Source: Capilliphycus salinus
Lineage (GTDB): Bacteria; Cyanobacteriota; Cyanobacteriia; Cyanobacteriales; Microcoleaceae
Length of the DNA stretch: 64,000 nucleotides
Direction: 5' to 3'
NCBI RefSeq assembly: GCF_047276495.1
Contig: NZ_CP178543.1
Span: 4,216,001 to 4,280,000, forward strand
Shown here: in pieces, positions 1 to 8,639 of the stretch
How the letters are laid out: every line of letters begins with the position of its first letter
Numbering within the stretch: the first letter of the stretch is position 1
Notes under the pieces: model-generated
Told to the model about the DNA's origin: nothing
The model's input: only the letters and a program-made list of their open reading frames with translations
Database searches by the model: none
Made by a program: the position numbers and the translations under genes

Positions 1-201
1 TTAAAAATTACCCTAAAAAGGCGTGAAGTTCAGGCTTTCTATGAACGATTACAAGCCTACGGAGCGGAACATCAATGTCAAATTTTGCTTGATTATGCTC
101 AAGAATTGTCAGCCGAAATAGAGGCTTTTGATTGGCAAAAAATTCCAGAAACTATCGATCAGTTTCCTACTATTTTAAAACAAATTGAAATTCAAAAATA
201 A
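1..201 (+). CDS. C-terminal end of a hybrid sensor kinase (partial)
   Basis: An open frame enters from the left edge (66 codons visible) and ends with TAA whose last A is the first base of the next gene's ATG, so the two are translationally coupled. The visible tail is helical and hydrophilic, with a segment AEHQCQILLDYAQEL. It resembles the Hpt-like helical tail that closes many cyanobacterial hybrid histidine kinases. The coupling to a response regulator-GGDEF gene fits a phosphorelay partner. No catalytic domain lies inside the window, so the assignment rests on the tail and the context. Confidence 0.5.
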   Translation, partial: LKITLKRREVQAFYERLQAYGAEHQCQILLDYAQELSAEIEAFDWQKIPETIDQFPTILKQIEIQK

Positions 202-1157
202 TGAGTTTTAATCCCCATAATTTTCTCATCTTAGTGGTTGATGATATCACTAGAAATCTGCAAGTGCTTGCTGATATGTTAGAGCAAGTGGGCTATGAAG
301 TCACATTTGCAACTAACGGTCAACAAGCCCTAGAACGGGCGAAACTTGCTGAACCCGATTTAATTTTACTGGACTTGATGATGCCGATTATGAATGGTTT
401 AGAAGTTTGTCATAAATTAAAAGCCGATGAAAAATTGTGCGAAATTCCGGTTATTTTTATCACAGCCAGCGAAGAAAGGGAGCATTTATTAGAAGCTTTT
501 AATCAGGGAGCAGTGGATTATATTACTAAACCCTTTTATCCCCCCGAACTGTTGGCTCGCGTGCGAGTTCATCTGGAATTAAAATATACTAAAGATGAAC
601 TCAAAAAAACGGCAGCTACTTTGGAAAAGCTCGCCATTACCGATCCTTTAACAGGAATTTTCAACCGTCGATATTTGATGTCAATTGCGGAGAAAGAATA
701 TCAGGGTGCAATTAATTATAAGCGGCTTTTTTCTATTGTGATGCTGGATATTGATCATTTTAAAAAGATTAATGATACTTACGGACATATTGTTGGCGAT
801 CAAGTGCTAAAAACCATGACTAAGGAGGTACACAGCTTTCTGCGAAAGGGGGATAGTTTTGGGCGGTTTGGAGGGGAAGAATTTGCGATTATTTTACCCG
901 AAGCCGATCGGAAAACGGCTCTGAAAATAGCCGAACGTCTGCGAGAAGCGATCGCCACTCTCTCGATCCCAGTTTCTAACTCTAATTCTCATTCTAATCT
1001 TGAGATTAAAATTACCATCAGTTTGGGAGTGACCACTTATAGTTTTGATGATGAAAAACTCGATGAAATGTGGATACGAGCCGATAATGCTTTGTACAAA
1101 GCCAAGAGCAAAGGACGCAATCAAGTTTGTAGTATTTCTGCGCCTTTCAAGTCCTAA
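201..1157 (+). CDS. Response regulator with GGDEF diguanylate cyclase domain (PleD-like)
   Basis: A 318-residue cytoplasmic signalling protein. Residues 8-125 form a receiver domain with the acidic pair D14/D15, phospho-acceptor D58 (in LILLDLMMP) and the conserved lysine in YITKPF (K110). A short helical linker leads to a GGDEF domain (about 145-312) with an intact GGEEF signature at 224-228. An RxxD inhibitory site (R215-D218) sits nine residues upstream of it, the PleD spacing, so the enzyme should make c-di-GMP and be product-inhibited. Its ATG overlaps the stop of the upstream kinase gene, implying one operon in which the kinase phosphorylates this regulator. The molecular function is clear; the physiological output is unknown. 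Confidence 0.93.
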   Translation: MSFNPHNFLILVVDDITRNLQVLADMLEQVGYEVTFATNGQQALERAKLAEPDLILLDLMMPIMNGLEVCHKLKADEKLCEIPVIFITASEEREHLLEAFNQGAVDYITKPFYPPELLARVRVHLELKYTKDELKKTAATLEKLAITDPLTGIFNRRYLMSIAEKEYQGAINYKRLFSIVMLDIDHFKKINDTYGHIVGDQVLKTMTKEVHSFLRKGDSFGRFGGEEFAIILPEADRKTALKIAERLREAIATLSIPVSNSNSHSNLEIKITISLGVTTYSFDDEKLDEMWIRADNALYKAKSKGRNQVCSISAPFKS

Positions 1158-1510
1158 ATTGATGGGGTGGCGGTTTGGGGGGTAATACATTGTGAACCGG
1201 GGGGATCTTCGCCTGCGGAAACAACAACAAAATTTCCTATCTCGATATGTTCGCTATCATCGAGGAGAATTACCCCCACTTTGTCCGCGTCTAAATTAAA
1301 CGTAATTCCAAGCAAATCTTTGGGGAAACCGATCAGTTCATCGACTTTTACATTTGGCAAGCCGGAGACCGTTGCAATCCCACTATAAACCGATTGTACG
1401 ATACCAACTTTCCGACTTACAAGCTGGGGTTCATGCTTCTGCAACACCCGATCAAACGAGTAAAAAGTCTCATCTAAAATGGATTGCAACGATTCAGAAT
1501 TTGGGGTCAT
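1154..1510 (-). CDS. Orphan F1-ATPase alpha-subunit N-terminal barrel domain (truncated atpA-like)
   Basis: A 118-residue protein resembling only the N-terminal beta-barrel of F-type ATPase alpha subunits. It has a helix with the HEPQL segment, then VGIVQSVYSGIATVSGLP, GFPKDLLGITFNLDAD and KVGVILLDDSEHIEIG. A full alpha subunit is about 500 residues; the nucleotide-binding and C-terminal domains are missing. The helix plus barrel resembles the alpha subunit of the alternative, sodium-type N-ATPases more than the photosynthetic one. After the barrel there is an unrelated 20-odd residue tail, and the stop overlaps the end of the convergent GGDEF gene by four bases. It may be a decayed atpA or a domesticated small protein. 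It lies 18 bp behind the lipoprotein gene, so the two could be co-transcribed. Confidence 0.65.
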   Translation of the reverse strand: MTPNSESLQSILDETFYSFDRVLQKHEPQLVSRKVGIVQSVYSGIATVSGLPNVKVDELIGFPKDLLGITFNLDADKVGVILLDDSEHIEIGNFVVVSAGEDPPGSQCITPQTATPSI

Positions 1511-1528
1511 AAATGCTGATAAAATTCA

Positions 1529-2074
1529 CTACAGAACGCGGGTAAAATCGGCTACGATGACCGTTTTATCTCTGAATTCGGCTTCCAGTTCTCGTTGAAG
1601 ATCTAAGTCCCAAGTCAGATCGTAATCGCGCTCCAATTCTGTGATGTTAAACCGACGAACCTCTCCGGTCACTTGCACGTTTTCGCCATCAACAATCGGT
1701 TCTGTTTGATTATCGACTGAGATCACAAGTACCTCCTCTTCGTCAAATAAATTATCTTCATCCTGCAATACGAAGGAATTTAAACTGACGACGTTTTCGA
1801 CTTCACCGCTAATTGTAACCGTTTCGCCGATAAATTCTTCGGTGTCATCTTTGATTTCCTCAACAGAAGTTACGGTTTCTACTGGTTCAGGATCGTTTGT
1901 GATGATATTGTCATCTTGGGTATTTAGAGCGTTATTTTCATATCCATCGCAAGCAACTAAAGCGCCGGATATCAAGACCATTGCTAATGCTGAACCGCTC
2001 TTTTTCCAGTTGGTCGCAATCCGTTGAATTAAACTTTTTTCCTGTTTTTCTGTTTTTAATGTGTTAAAGTTCAT
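1529..2074 (-). CDS. Predicted lipoprotein with OB-fold-like domain
   Basis: A 181-residue exported protein. Basic residues are followed by a hydrophobic stretch ending in a lipobox-like SGALVAC (cysteine about residue 42), so the mature form should be lipid-anchored. The rest is very acidic, with a pattern typical of small OB-fold 'tOB/YgiW-like' modules: GETVTISGEVENV, an FVLQD strand, VQVTGEVRRF and a closing IVADFTRVL. A good Shine-Dalgarno (AGGAGT) lies about 11 bases before the ATG. No enzyme motif is visible. The family is seen in cyanobacteria as hypothetical proteins; a stress or ligand-binding role is only a guess. Confidence 0.7.
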   Translation of the reverse strand: MNFNTLKTEKQEKSLIQRIATNWKKSGSALAMVLISGALVACDGYENNALNTQDDNIITNDPEPVETVTSVEEIKDDTEEFIGETVTISGEVENVVSLNSFVLQDEDNLFDEEEVLVISVDNQTEPIVDGENVQVTGEVRRFNITELERDYDLTWDLDLQRELEAEFRDKTVIVADFTRVL

Positions 2075-2369
2075 AATAATGAATTACTCCTGTCTATATT
2101 AGAAGTCCAATCTAGGGTTAAACTTGATAACCCGATTAACTTTATATTAGGAAAATAATCGTTAATCTCCATCTATCGAAATTGGTAAATTTTACCCAAA
2201 CCACCGAAAGAAGGAGCGCGATCCTCTTCCTTGAGAAGCATGGAGAAGCGTTCATCTAAGTTTTGAACATCGGGAGTAAGGGCGGGTAAAATTTAACGTC
2301 AATTGCGCTCCCTCCAACAGAAATAAGGATTCCCTGCTGAGATTGTTCGGAGGTTTTATTCCTCGCCAA
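2075..2369. other. Intergenic gap
   Basis: About 295 bases between the lipoprotein gene and the small hydrophilic gene, both on the minus strand. The part next to 2074 should carry the lipoprotein promoter and its AGGAGT ribosome binding site. I see no RNA gene, convincing terminator or repeat family here. Confidence 0.4.
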
Positions 2370-2627
2370 TTAATCAGGATTATCGGGGTTGGAAACGGGA
2401 GATTTTTCTATCGCTTCTTCCATGCGTTCTGACATGGATTCTTGACGTTTTTCTTCTTTTAGATGGGCTTCGCTAACCAGTTCTCGCGCTCTTTCTTGAG
2501 TGATGTCCGCTTGTTCGTCCGCATTCTCGGCTTGCGGTTGGGATCGTTCAACCATTGATTCTTGACGCTGCTGAGAATTATGACGTTCTTGAGTCAACAT
2601 TTCTCTTGATTGTTCGCTGGTACTCAT
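2370..2627 (-). CDS. Small hydrophilic protein with repeated RQESM motif
   Basis: An 85-residue, highly charged protein with no hydrophobic core and almost no aromatic residues. The motif RQESM occurs twice (about residues 21-25 and 61-65), each followed by a Glu/Arg-rich stretch, suggesting an internal duplication of a helical, possibly disordered module. A strong AGGAGG Shine-Dalgarno lies upstream of the ATG, which supports it being a real gene. It is 27 bp downstream of the cupin gene on the same strand and may share its transcript. No family is recognised; disordered stress proteins have similar composition, but that is only analogy. Confidence 0.55.
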   Translation of the reverse strand: MSTSEQSREMLTQERHNSQQRQESMVERSQPQAENADEQADITQERARELVSEAHLKEEKRQESMSERMEEAIEKSPVSNPDNPD

Positions 2628-2654
2628 AAATTGAGTCCTCCTTTTTTGAGTGTT

Positions 2655-3005
2655 CTACTGACCACAAACTTGGTCACGCCCGTACATTTCTGCCGGGGGA
2701 CTCGTGGCTTCTACTGCGGTAAATGGTTCGATGATTTTGTAGGTGTGGCGGGCGCCTTGGGGAACGACCCAAGAATCGCCTTTTTCCAGAATTATTTTCT
2801 GTCCTTCTAAGTACAATTCCGCTTTACCTTTGATTACAAAACCGACCGTTTCATAGTCCCGTTCAACGATGGGTTTTTCTTCGTGGGGCTGTTCATTTTC
2901 CCACAACCTCATCGACATTGTGCGACCCGAAACTAAATATTTCTGATCCATTTCACCTTGGGGTGAATATTCGGCGCTGACTTTTTTTACGGTTTTATCT
3001 ACCAT
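2655..3005 (-). CDS. Cupin-domain protein
   Basis: A 116-residue single-domain cupin. The second cupin motif is clear (GDSWVVPQGARHTYKI, about residues 76-91) after the strand pair VGFVIKGKAELYLEG. The first, metal-binding motif is degenerate: PHEEKPIVERDYE replaces the usual HxH(x)3-4E, so metal binding is uncertain. Cytoplasmic by sequence. Substrate unknown; small cupins of this kind serve as isomerases, dioxygenases or ligand sensors. It heads a possible two-gene unit with the hydrophilic protein gene downstream. Confidence 0.75.
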   Translation of the reverse strand: MVDKTVKKVSAEYSPQGEMDQKYLVSGRTMSMRLWENEQPHEEKPIVERDYETVGFVIKGKAELYLEGQKIILEKGDSWVVPQGARHTYKIIEPFTAVEATSPPAEMYGRDQVCGQ

Positions 3006-3352
3006 GATTTTTAGGTATGTTAATTACTGAATGTTGCTATGCCAGTCCTACTCATAGTTAAGTGATGTAAATTCCTTTAACTTTTTTATTGCTGGCTACT
3101 CTTATCTGCTTGATTTCACCTTCTTATTTAGATCATACTCGCCTTTCCCCCTCTGTTTTCATCCCTCCTAAGGAAGATATCGACTGTTCCGAAAATGTAT
3201 AACTTGAGTAAGAGGTTTGATGAATGCACCGAGTTAAATTTAGAAAGACAAAGAAATAGGGTTTCTAAATTAATGATTTCACTCCGATTTCATCCGACTT
3301 TTACCGAATTTTGATAGGCTTTATAACTGATGTTTAGGAGGTAAAATTAACG
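3006..3352. other. Divergent intergenic region
   Basis: About 350 bases between the minus-strand cupin gene and the plus-strand YrhK-like gene. It should hold both promoters. An AGGAGG ribosome binding site for the rightward gene lies about 12 bases before 3353. No RNA gene or repeat is recognised. Confidence 0.4.
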
Positions 3353-3580
3353 GTGAAACCTTTGAAGCAAATTATTTATAAGTACAAGTGGGTTCATACC
3401 CGTATTGGAATTCTGGGTAATATTTGTTTTTTAATTGGCAGTTTTTTATTCTTGTTAGAATTTCAAAAGGCTGGCGTTTGGTGGTTTATTTTTGGCAGTA
3501 CCGGAATGTTAATTGGGAATGTGGGTAATGCTTTTGTAATGGGGGCTAGAAACCATCGCAGAAACTATAGAATAAGATAA
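3353..3580 (+). CDS. YrhK-like small membrane protein
   Basis: A 75-residue protein with two hydrophobic segments (about 18-38 and 42-60) joined by a short turn, a basic N-terminus (KQIIYKYKWVHTR) and a basic C-terminal tail (RNHRRNYRIR). The arrangement KYKWVHTRIGILGN...GSFLFL...FGSTGMLIGNVGN matches the two-helix YrhK domain. Start is GTG at 3353, chosen because an AGGAGG site precedes it at good spacing. Function of the family is unknown. Convergent with the fibrillin gene, with two bases between the stops. Confidence 0.65.
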   Translation: MKPLKQIIYKYKWVHTRIGILGNICFLIGSFLFLLEFQKAGVWWFIFGSTGMLIGNVGNAFVMGARNHRRNYRIR

Positions 3581-3582
3581 CA

Positions 3583-4206
3583 TCAATTCTCCCGACCCCA
3601 GAGGGCTAACCCACCGCCCCGTCCTCTGGCGGCGATCGCTTTTTCTTGGATATAAAAATAGGCGAAAAATGCTTGTTTGTTTATGCGATCGCTGTAAAAC
3701 TTTTCTTCGCTTTTCGCGCCGCCACGAATATAGCCATCGTACAACTTCACTCCGAATAATATCACGTTCATGCGGGTAAAGTCAAAGGCTAAAATATTCT
3801 TCTTTTCTTGAAATTTTACAGGCCCGCTGAGGGTTAATTTTAAACCGCCCAACTTTACCGAATTTTCGACATTTCCCGCTTCAAAAGCTTGTTCTAAATT
3901 GGCTTGAGGAAAAGCCGAAGAATCAGAATAAGATAAATGAATTTTAACCCAGTTGGGAAGATAACGTCCGGCGCCCAAAGCGGTGCCAATTTTGCGGCGA
4001 GTTTTTTGAGTTCCGGTAATAAAACATAACCGCCAAGTTCCGACAAATTGATTAAAATTCGACCGTTCTTTTAGCTTGTTTGCGGTTTTTTCCTGTTCAA
4101 CAAGCGCCCCAACAACCGACTCGGGCGCCGGTTTTTCCGGCGAGTTGGTCAACACCGCTTTTGCGGCTTCTTCGAGAAGGATCGAGCTTTGAGTTAATGA
4201 AGTCAT
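3583..4206 (-). CDS. PAP/fibrillin family protein
   Basis: A 207-residue protein of the plastid-lipid-associated protein (fibrillin) type, a lipocalin-like family found in cyanobacteria and plastids. The N-terminal 45 residues are helical. The signature strand FVGTWRLCFITGTQKTR follows, then the beta-barrel strands VKLGGLKLTLSGPVKF and NILAFDFTRMNVILFGVKLYDG. The C-terminus GRGGGLALWGRE is typical of cyanobacterial members. Family members associate with thylakoid lipid droplets and help photoprotection; here that is inference from family. Monocistronic by spacing. Confidence 0.75.
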   Translation of the reverse strand: MTSLTQSSILLEEAAKAVLTNSPEKPAPESVVGALVEQEKTANKLKERSNFNQFVGTWRLCFITGTQKTRRKIGTALGAGRYLPNWVKIHLSYSDSSAFPQANLEQAFEAGNVENSVKLGGLKLTLSGPVKFQEKKNILAFDFTRMNVILFGVKLYDGYIRGGAKSEEKFYSDRINKQAFFAYFYIQEKAIAARGRGGGLALWGREN

Positions 4207-4432
4207 CGGTTATAATAGAAATAATAAATTCGGCAAGCAAGCTAACACTAAGTTTAGTGTTTTGAGCCAGATAAAGACTCTAAATCTAGCGGATTCTGCC
4301 CGAATTGAACCCAATTGCGATCGCCCAAAAGTAAGTATCAGATCTCCCCCATCTCCTGAGAAAACTGTAAAGAATTATAAAATCAAGATTAAACCCGTGA
4401 CAAGAGGGGCGAGAACATCTTAAAATCACTCT

Positions 4433-7400
4433 ATGATTCCACACAAACTGACACTCAAAAACTTTCTGAGCTATCGAGACGCCAGCCTGGATTTTAGCGG
4501 ACTGCACACCGCTTGCATTTGCGGGCCTAATGGGGCGGGGAAATCTTCGCTACTCGAAGCGATCGCCTGGGCAATTTGGGGCAGTAGTCGCGCCGCCACA
4601 GAAGATGATATCATTCATCTGGGAGAAACGGAAGCTCAAGTTGACTTTGCCTTTATTGGAGAAGGAAACCTCTATCGGGTGATTCGCAACCGCCGCCGAG
4701 GTCAGTCGGGAACGTTGGAATTTCAGGTGGCAACCAAACCCTATGATGAAATTCAAAAGGGTGCAAAAATTGAGTTTCGCCCCATCGGTGAACGGGGAAT
4801 GCGAGCGACACAGCAAAAAATATTAGATCAAATTAAACTCGATTACGATACATTTATTAATTCGGCCTATTTGCGTCAGGGAAGGGCGGATGAATTTATG
4901 CTCAAACGTCCGACCGAACGCAAAGAAATTTTAGCCAGTTTATTAAAGCTCAATGAATATGATAATCTAGCCGAGCGCTCCAAAGATTTCTCCCGACAAT
5001 ACAAAGCAAAAATCGAACTGTTGCAGCAAACAATAGACAGCACAAAGCAACAGCTTCAACAGCAAACAGAAATCACTCAAAATATTGCAAAACTCGAAAC
5101 TACACTCAACCAACTCAACAGCCAACAAACCGCAGAACGGGAAAAATTACAACAGTTACAAGCGGGCCAACACCACCGCCAAACCTGGGAAAAATTGCGT
5201 CAGGGCGAACAACAACAATATCAAACCCTCTCCCAAGATTATCAACGACTTCAGCAAGAATTTAACAGCACTCAACAGCAACAGCAAGAACTCGAAGCCG
5301 TCTTAAAACAAGCCTCGGAAATACAAGCCGGATACAGTTTATTTCAAACCCTACAAGCCACAGAAGAACGCCTGTCAGCCCAATTCAAAACCTACCAAGA
5401 AGCCCAACAAAACCGCCAGAAACTCCTAGAACAACAGCGGCAAATTTTGCAGCAATTTCAGCAAAAAATACAAAATCTAAACGTACAATTAGACGGGTTA
5501 GCCCAACAAGAAAACGAACAGTTGGAAGTGCTAAAGCAGCGCCCGGAAGTGGAAGCCGCCCTGATCGAATTACAAACCGCCCGCAACCATTTAACTCAAC
5601 TCGATGAACTGCAAGTTAAAGTAACACCTCTACTCCAACAACGCCAACAATTACAAAGCCAAATAGATCGCGCTTCTGCGACTCTGATCGCCCGTTTAGA
5701 GGAGTTATCCAAGTCCATTCGTCAAGTGCAACAGCGGGTGCAAATTCATCCAGAATTGCAGCAAAGTTTGCAACAACTGAACGCCCAAATTCAGGAATTA
5801 GACAATAAGCGGGTTTATCAAAAAAGAGTTCAAGAAAAAGGACTGGAACGGCACAATTATATCGAAAAATTGTGTTCTAGGCAACGGGATTATGAAACAA
5901 AATTGGCGGAATTAGACCATAAAATTAGCCTGTTGGGAACGCCTTTAAACGGGGAGAAAACCGAGAGTTCGGCGATGCCTTTGTGTCCGCTTTGCGATCG
6001 CCCCCTCGACGAACACGGCTGGAATTTAGTGGTCGGAAAACACCGAACTCAGCAGCAAGAAATTCGCGATCAAATTTGGGTGATCAACGAACAGTTAGCC
6101 GTCGCCGAGCGAGAAATTCAAGGGTTTAGACAGGAGTATCGCCAGCTAGATCGGGAGTTGGCACCCTATGAGGAATATCGAGAACAACGGGGACAAATTC
6201 AAGCTAAATTGGAGGGAATAGAAGAATCTCAATTAAGATATCAACAGCTAAAATTGGAAGCAAAAGAAATAGAAAGCTCTTTACAAACGGGCGAATTTGC
6301 TGTAGAATTAAATGGGGAATTGCAACAACTAGATCGTCAGTTACAACAGCTTAATTATAACGAACAGAGTCACGTTTTAGCCCGGAACGAAGAAAAGCGC
6401 TGGCGTTGGGCGGAAATTAAGCAAAGTCAACTGCAAAGCGCCGAAAGTAAGTTAACCAAAATTCGGGAGCAAAAACCCGAGTTAGAAGCGAAAAAATCCG
6501 CTTTAGAACAACAGTTAACCCAACAACAAACCGACTCGGAATTACATCAGCAAATTGCGGCGTTAGAACGTACCCTTGCCGAAATCGGCTATAATTTAGA
6601 AGAACACAATCAAGTGCGATCGCAGTTGCGCCAAGCCCAACAGTGGATAACAAGGGCGGAGAAATTAAATTCAGCCCAACAACAATATCCAAAACTTCAA
6701 CAGCGCTCGGAACAATTACAACAGTTAAAAGCCGGTAAAGCCCAAGATCTCAAAACCGTTAAAACTCAAATCGACTTGCTGGAACAAAAATTAAAAGAAA
6801 CCCCCGATCTCAGCCCAGAAATTCAACAGTTGGAACAACAAATTCAACAGCGCCGCCAACAAATGGATCGAACCTTAAGCCAGTTGGGAAGCCTCAAACA
6901 ACAGCAAGCCTATTTAGAGAGTTTAAACGCCCAACATACCGAACAAAAACAACAGTTAGAAACCAATCGCCGTCAATATCGCGTCTATAGCGAACTCGCC
7001 CAAGCCTTCGGAAAAAATGGCATTCAAGCCTTAATGATCGAGAATGTATTACCGCAATTAGAAGCAGAAACCAATCACATTTTATCACGATTATCAGCCA
7101 ATCAATTACACATTCAGTTTATCACCCAACGGGCGGGACGCAGCAGCAAATCTTCCAAAAAGAAAACGGCGAAATTAATCGATACTTTAGATATTTTAAT
7201 CGCCGATGCCCAAGGAACTCGACCCTACGAAACCTATTCGGGCGGGGAAGCATTTCGGATTAACTTTGCCATTCGGTTAGCGCTGGCAAAATTACTCGCA
7301 CAACGGGCGGGAACGGCGCTACAAATGCTAATTATTGACGAAGGTTTTGGCACCCAAGACGCCGAGGGGTGCGGGCGTTTAATTGCCGCTATTAACGCCA

Positions 7401-7523
7401 TTTCCTCTGATTTTGCCTGTATTTTAACCGTCACCCATATGCCCCCATTTAAAAGAAGCATTTCAAGCGAGAATAGAAGTAAATAAATCCCCAACCGGTT
7501 CCCAATTAAGATTGTTAATGTAG
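4433..7523 (+). CDS. sbcC: SbcC/Rad50-like SMC ATPase, C-terminus frameshifted
   Basis: DNA double-strand-break processing ATPase, expected partner of an SbcD/Mre11 nuclease not present here. The N-terminal ATPase half has Walker A GPNGAGKS (31-38). Very long Gln/Glu-rich coiled coils flank a CxxC zinc hook (C518-C521). The C-terminal half has the ABC signature SGGE (936-939) and Walker B LIIDE (D969, E970). After HMP (7434-7442) the frame changes: as read, the protein ends at 7486 (1017 aa) with a nonsense tail. Removing one base between 7442 and 7454 (C5 at 7442-7446 or A4 at 7451-7454) restores the family tail KEAFQARIEVNKS and a stop at 7521-7523 (1029 aa). The ATPase core is intact either way. 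Confidence 0.88.
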
Positions 7524-7537
7524 GGTCAAAATTCCGG

Positions 7538-7966
7538 CTAAAAATTTGTAGAACCTTTAACCCGCTTCATTAACTTCAACTCTCCCACATCGCTAGTAAA
7601 CCCTAACTTTTCATAGAAAGGAATCGTTTCCGGTAAACAAACCAACAGAAACGCCTCAATTAATTGTAACTGGGGATGATCTAAAATAGACTGAATGAGA
7701 GTCTGTCCTAATCCTTGCTTTTGATAAGCCGAATCAACAATTACATCCCAAATAACAGCCCGATACACATAATCCGTTAACACTCGCGCAAACCCAATTA
7801 ACTTTTGATGATCGGAGTTATTAATACCAATAATTATATCAGAGTGCTGCAACATTTTTTCAACATCTTCTAGAGTCCGTCCTTTACCCCACCAGGTTGA
7901 CTGATAGAGTTGAACTAAATCCTTAACTTGGGACTGATTGAGTTGACTAATGATTTCTAGATTCAT
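7538..7966 (-). CDS. GNAT-family N-acetyltransferase
   Basis: A 142-residue single-domain GNAT acetyltransferase that should transfer acetyl from acetyl-CoA to an amine. Strand beta4 and the pyrophosphate loop are clear: AVIWDVIVDSAYQKQGLGQTLIQSIL, with the Q/RxxGxG/A loop QKQGLG (about 82-87). The C-terminal motif PFYEKLGF (about 117-124) is the usual GNAT ending. No transmembrane or extra domain. The substrate cannot be read from sequence. Convergent with sbcC, 14 bp from its corrected stop. Confidence 0.85.
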   Translation of the reverse strand: MNLEIISQLNQSQVKDLVQLYQSTWWGKGRTLEDVEKMLQHSDIIIGINNSDHQKLIGFARVLTDYVYRAVIWDVIVDSAYQKQGLGQTLIQSILDHPQLQLIEAFLLVCLPETIPFYEKLGFTSDVGELKLMKRVKGSTNF

Positions 7967-8209
7967 AGATTAATGTAGGGCCAATTCAAGTCACTGGAGG
8001 GCGGGTTTATACAGCTTATTGATCGCAGGACAGAGATTGAGCGCACCAAGCCGCCCCTACACAATCATAATCGATTAATCGGACATGATATATAGTGCTT
8101 TCCTGTGAGGTACCCCGCCAAAAACCCGGTAACTTTTACAATATAAATCCCCGATTTTCGGCGCACCTTAGAAGAAACCGGGTTTTTTAGTCAACTGAAA
8201 ACCGCTATA
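7967..8209. repeat. Dispersed-repeat debris (GGGCGGGTTTA ... CCCGGTTTTT families)
   Basis: Gene-free stretch holding a GGGCGGGTTTATAC to GCCGCCCCTACAC element (about 7998-8060) with the flank TAATCGATTAATCGGACATGATA. The reverse complement of that flank recurs at about 30070-30110. A second piece at about 8128-8190 carries an AAACCCGG / CCGGGTTTTTT inverted pair of the kind repeated near 40.9-41.1 and 59.56 kb. These are dispersed non-coding repeats; no gene is visible. Confidence 0.5.
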
Positions 8210-8336
8210 ATATGATATCCGATTGATTAATAGGTGTTATTGGGCGGGGCGGGTTTATCTCAATCTTTGAGTAGTAGTAAAGATTGCGGTCGAACCCGCC
8301 CCTACGTTTGGGATTATTGATAATCGGATATCATAT
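8210..8336. repeat. MITE-like element with 15-bp terminal inverted repeats
   Basis: A 127-bp element bounded by perfect 15-bp inverted repeats beginning ATATGATATCCGATT (8210-8224) and ending with its reverse complement (8322-8336). Inside is a GGGCGGGTTTA ... AACCCGCCCCTAC pair that can form an inner stem. It carries no coding capacity. Size, palindromic ends and related copies elsewhere in the window suggest a non-autonomous mobile element. Confidence 0.6.
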
Positions 8337-8343
8337 AAAAACG

Positions 8344-8373
8344 AAAATGGGCCTGACAATTAGACCCATTCTT
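8344..8373 (-). terminator. Candidate terminator of the feo operon
   Basis: Read on the minus strand just beyond feoC, AATGGG (8370-8365) pairs with CCCATT (8351-8346) across a 13-base loop that can itself pair partly, followed by a TTCGTTTTT tract. Position behind the last gene of the operon supports the call; stem length is modest. Confidence 0.45.
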
Positions 8374-8394
8374 TGAAAGCTTAGGGGGTGAAAA

Positions 8395-8619
8395 TCAATT
8401 ATTTTTTCCCACCCATTCGTAAAGTTCAAAGCTTTCGGTTTGACAGTGGCTACACCCGCCACATTTTTCGATACACTGTTTGTGAACTCTACCTTTACGA
8501 ACGAGCCGGTTCAGCATTCCCCGCAACGCTTCGCCATCGGTGCGAAAATGTGTTTCCATTTCGGATAACGACGCCTTACCCCGTTGGGCGAGATAATTTT
8601 GTACTTCGGTTAAAATCAT
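8395..8619 (-). CDS. feoC: FeoC-like [Fe-S] winged-helix protein
   Basis: A 74-residue small winged-helix protein of the FeoC family, accessory to the FeoB ferrous iron transporter. The helix-turn-helix part spans about 1-45 (MILTEVQNYLAQRGKASLSEM...LVRKGRVHK). It is followed by a cysteine cluster C49, C53, C56, C59 (KQCIEKCGGCSHC), the spacing proposed to hold an iron-sulfur cluster. It is the third gene of feoA-feoB-feoC, 20 bp behind feoB. It may stabilise or gate FeoB according to oxygen or iron status; that role comes from enterobacterial FeoC and is inference here. Confidence 0.82.
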   Translation of the reverse strand: MILTEVQNYLAQRGKASLSEMETHFRTDGEALRGMLNRLVRKGRVHKQCIEKCGGCSHCQTESFELYEWVGKNN

Positions 8620-8639
8620 GGTAACTTTCCCTTTATTAA

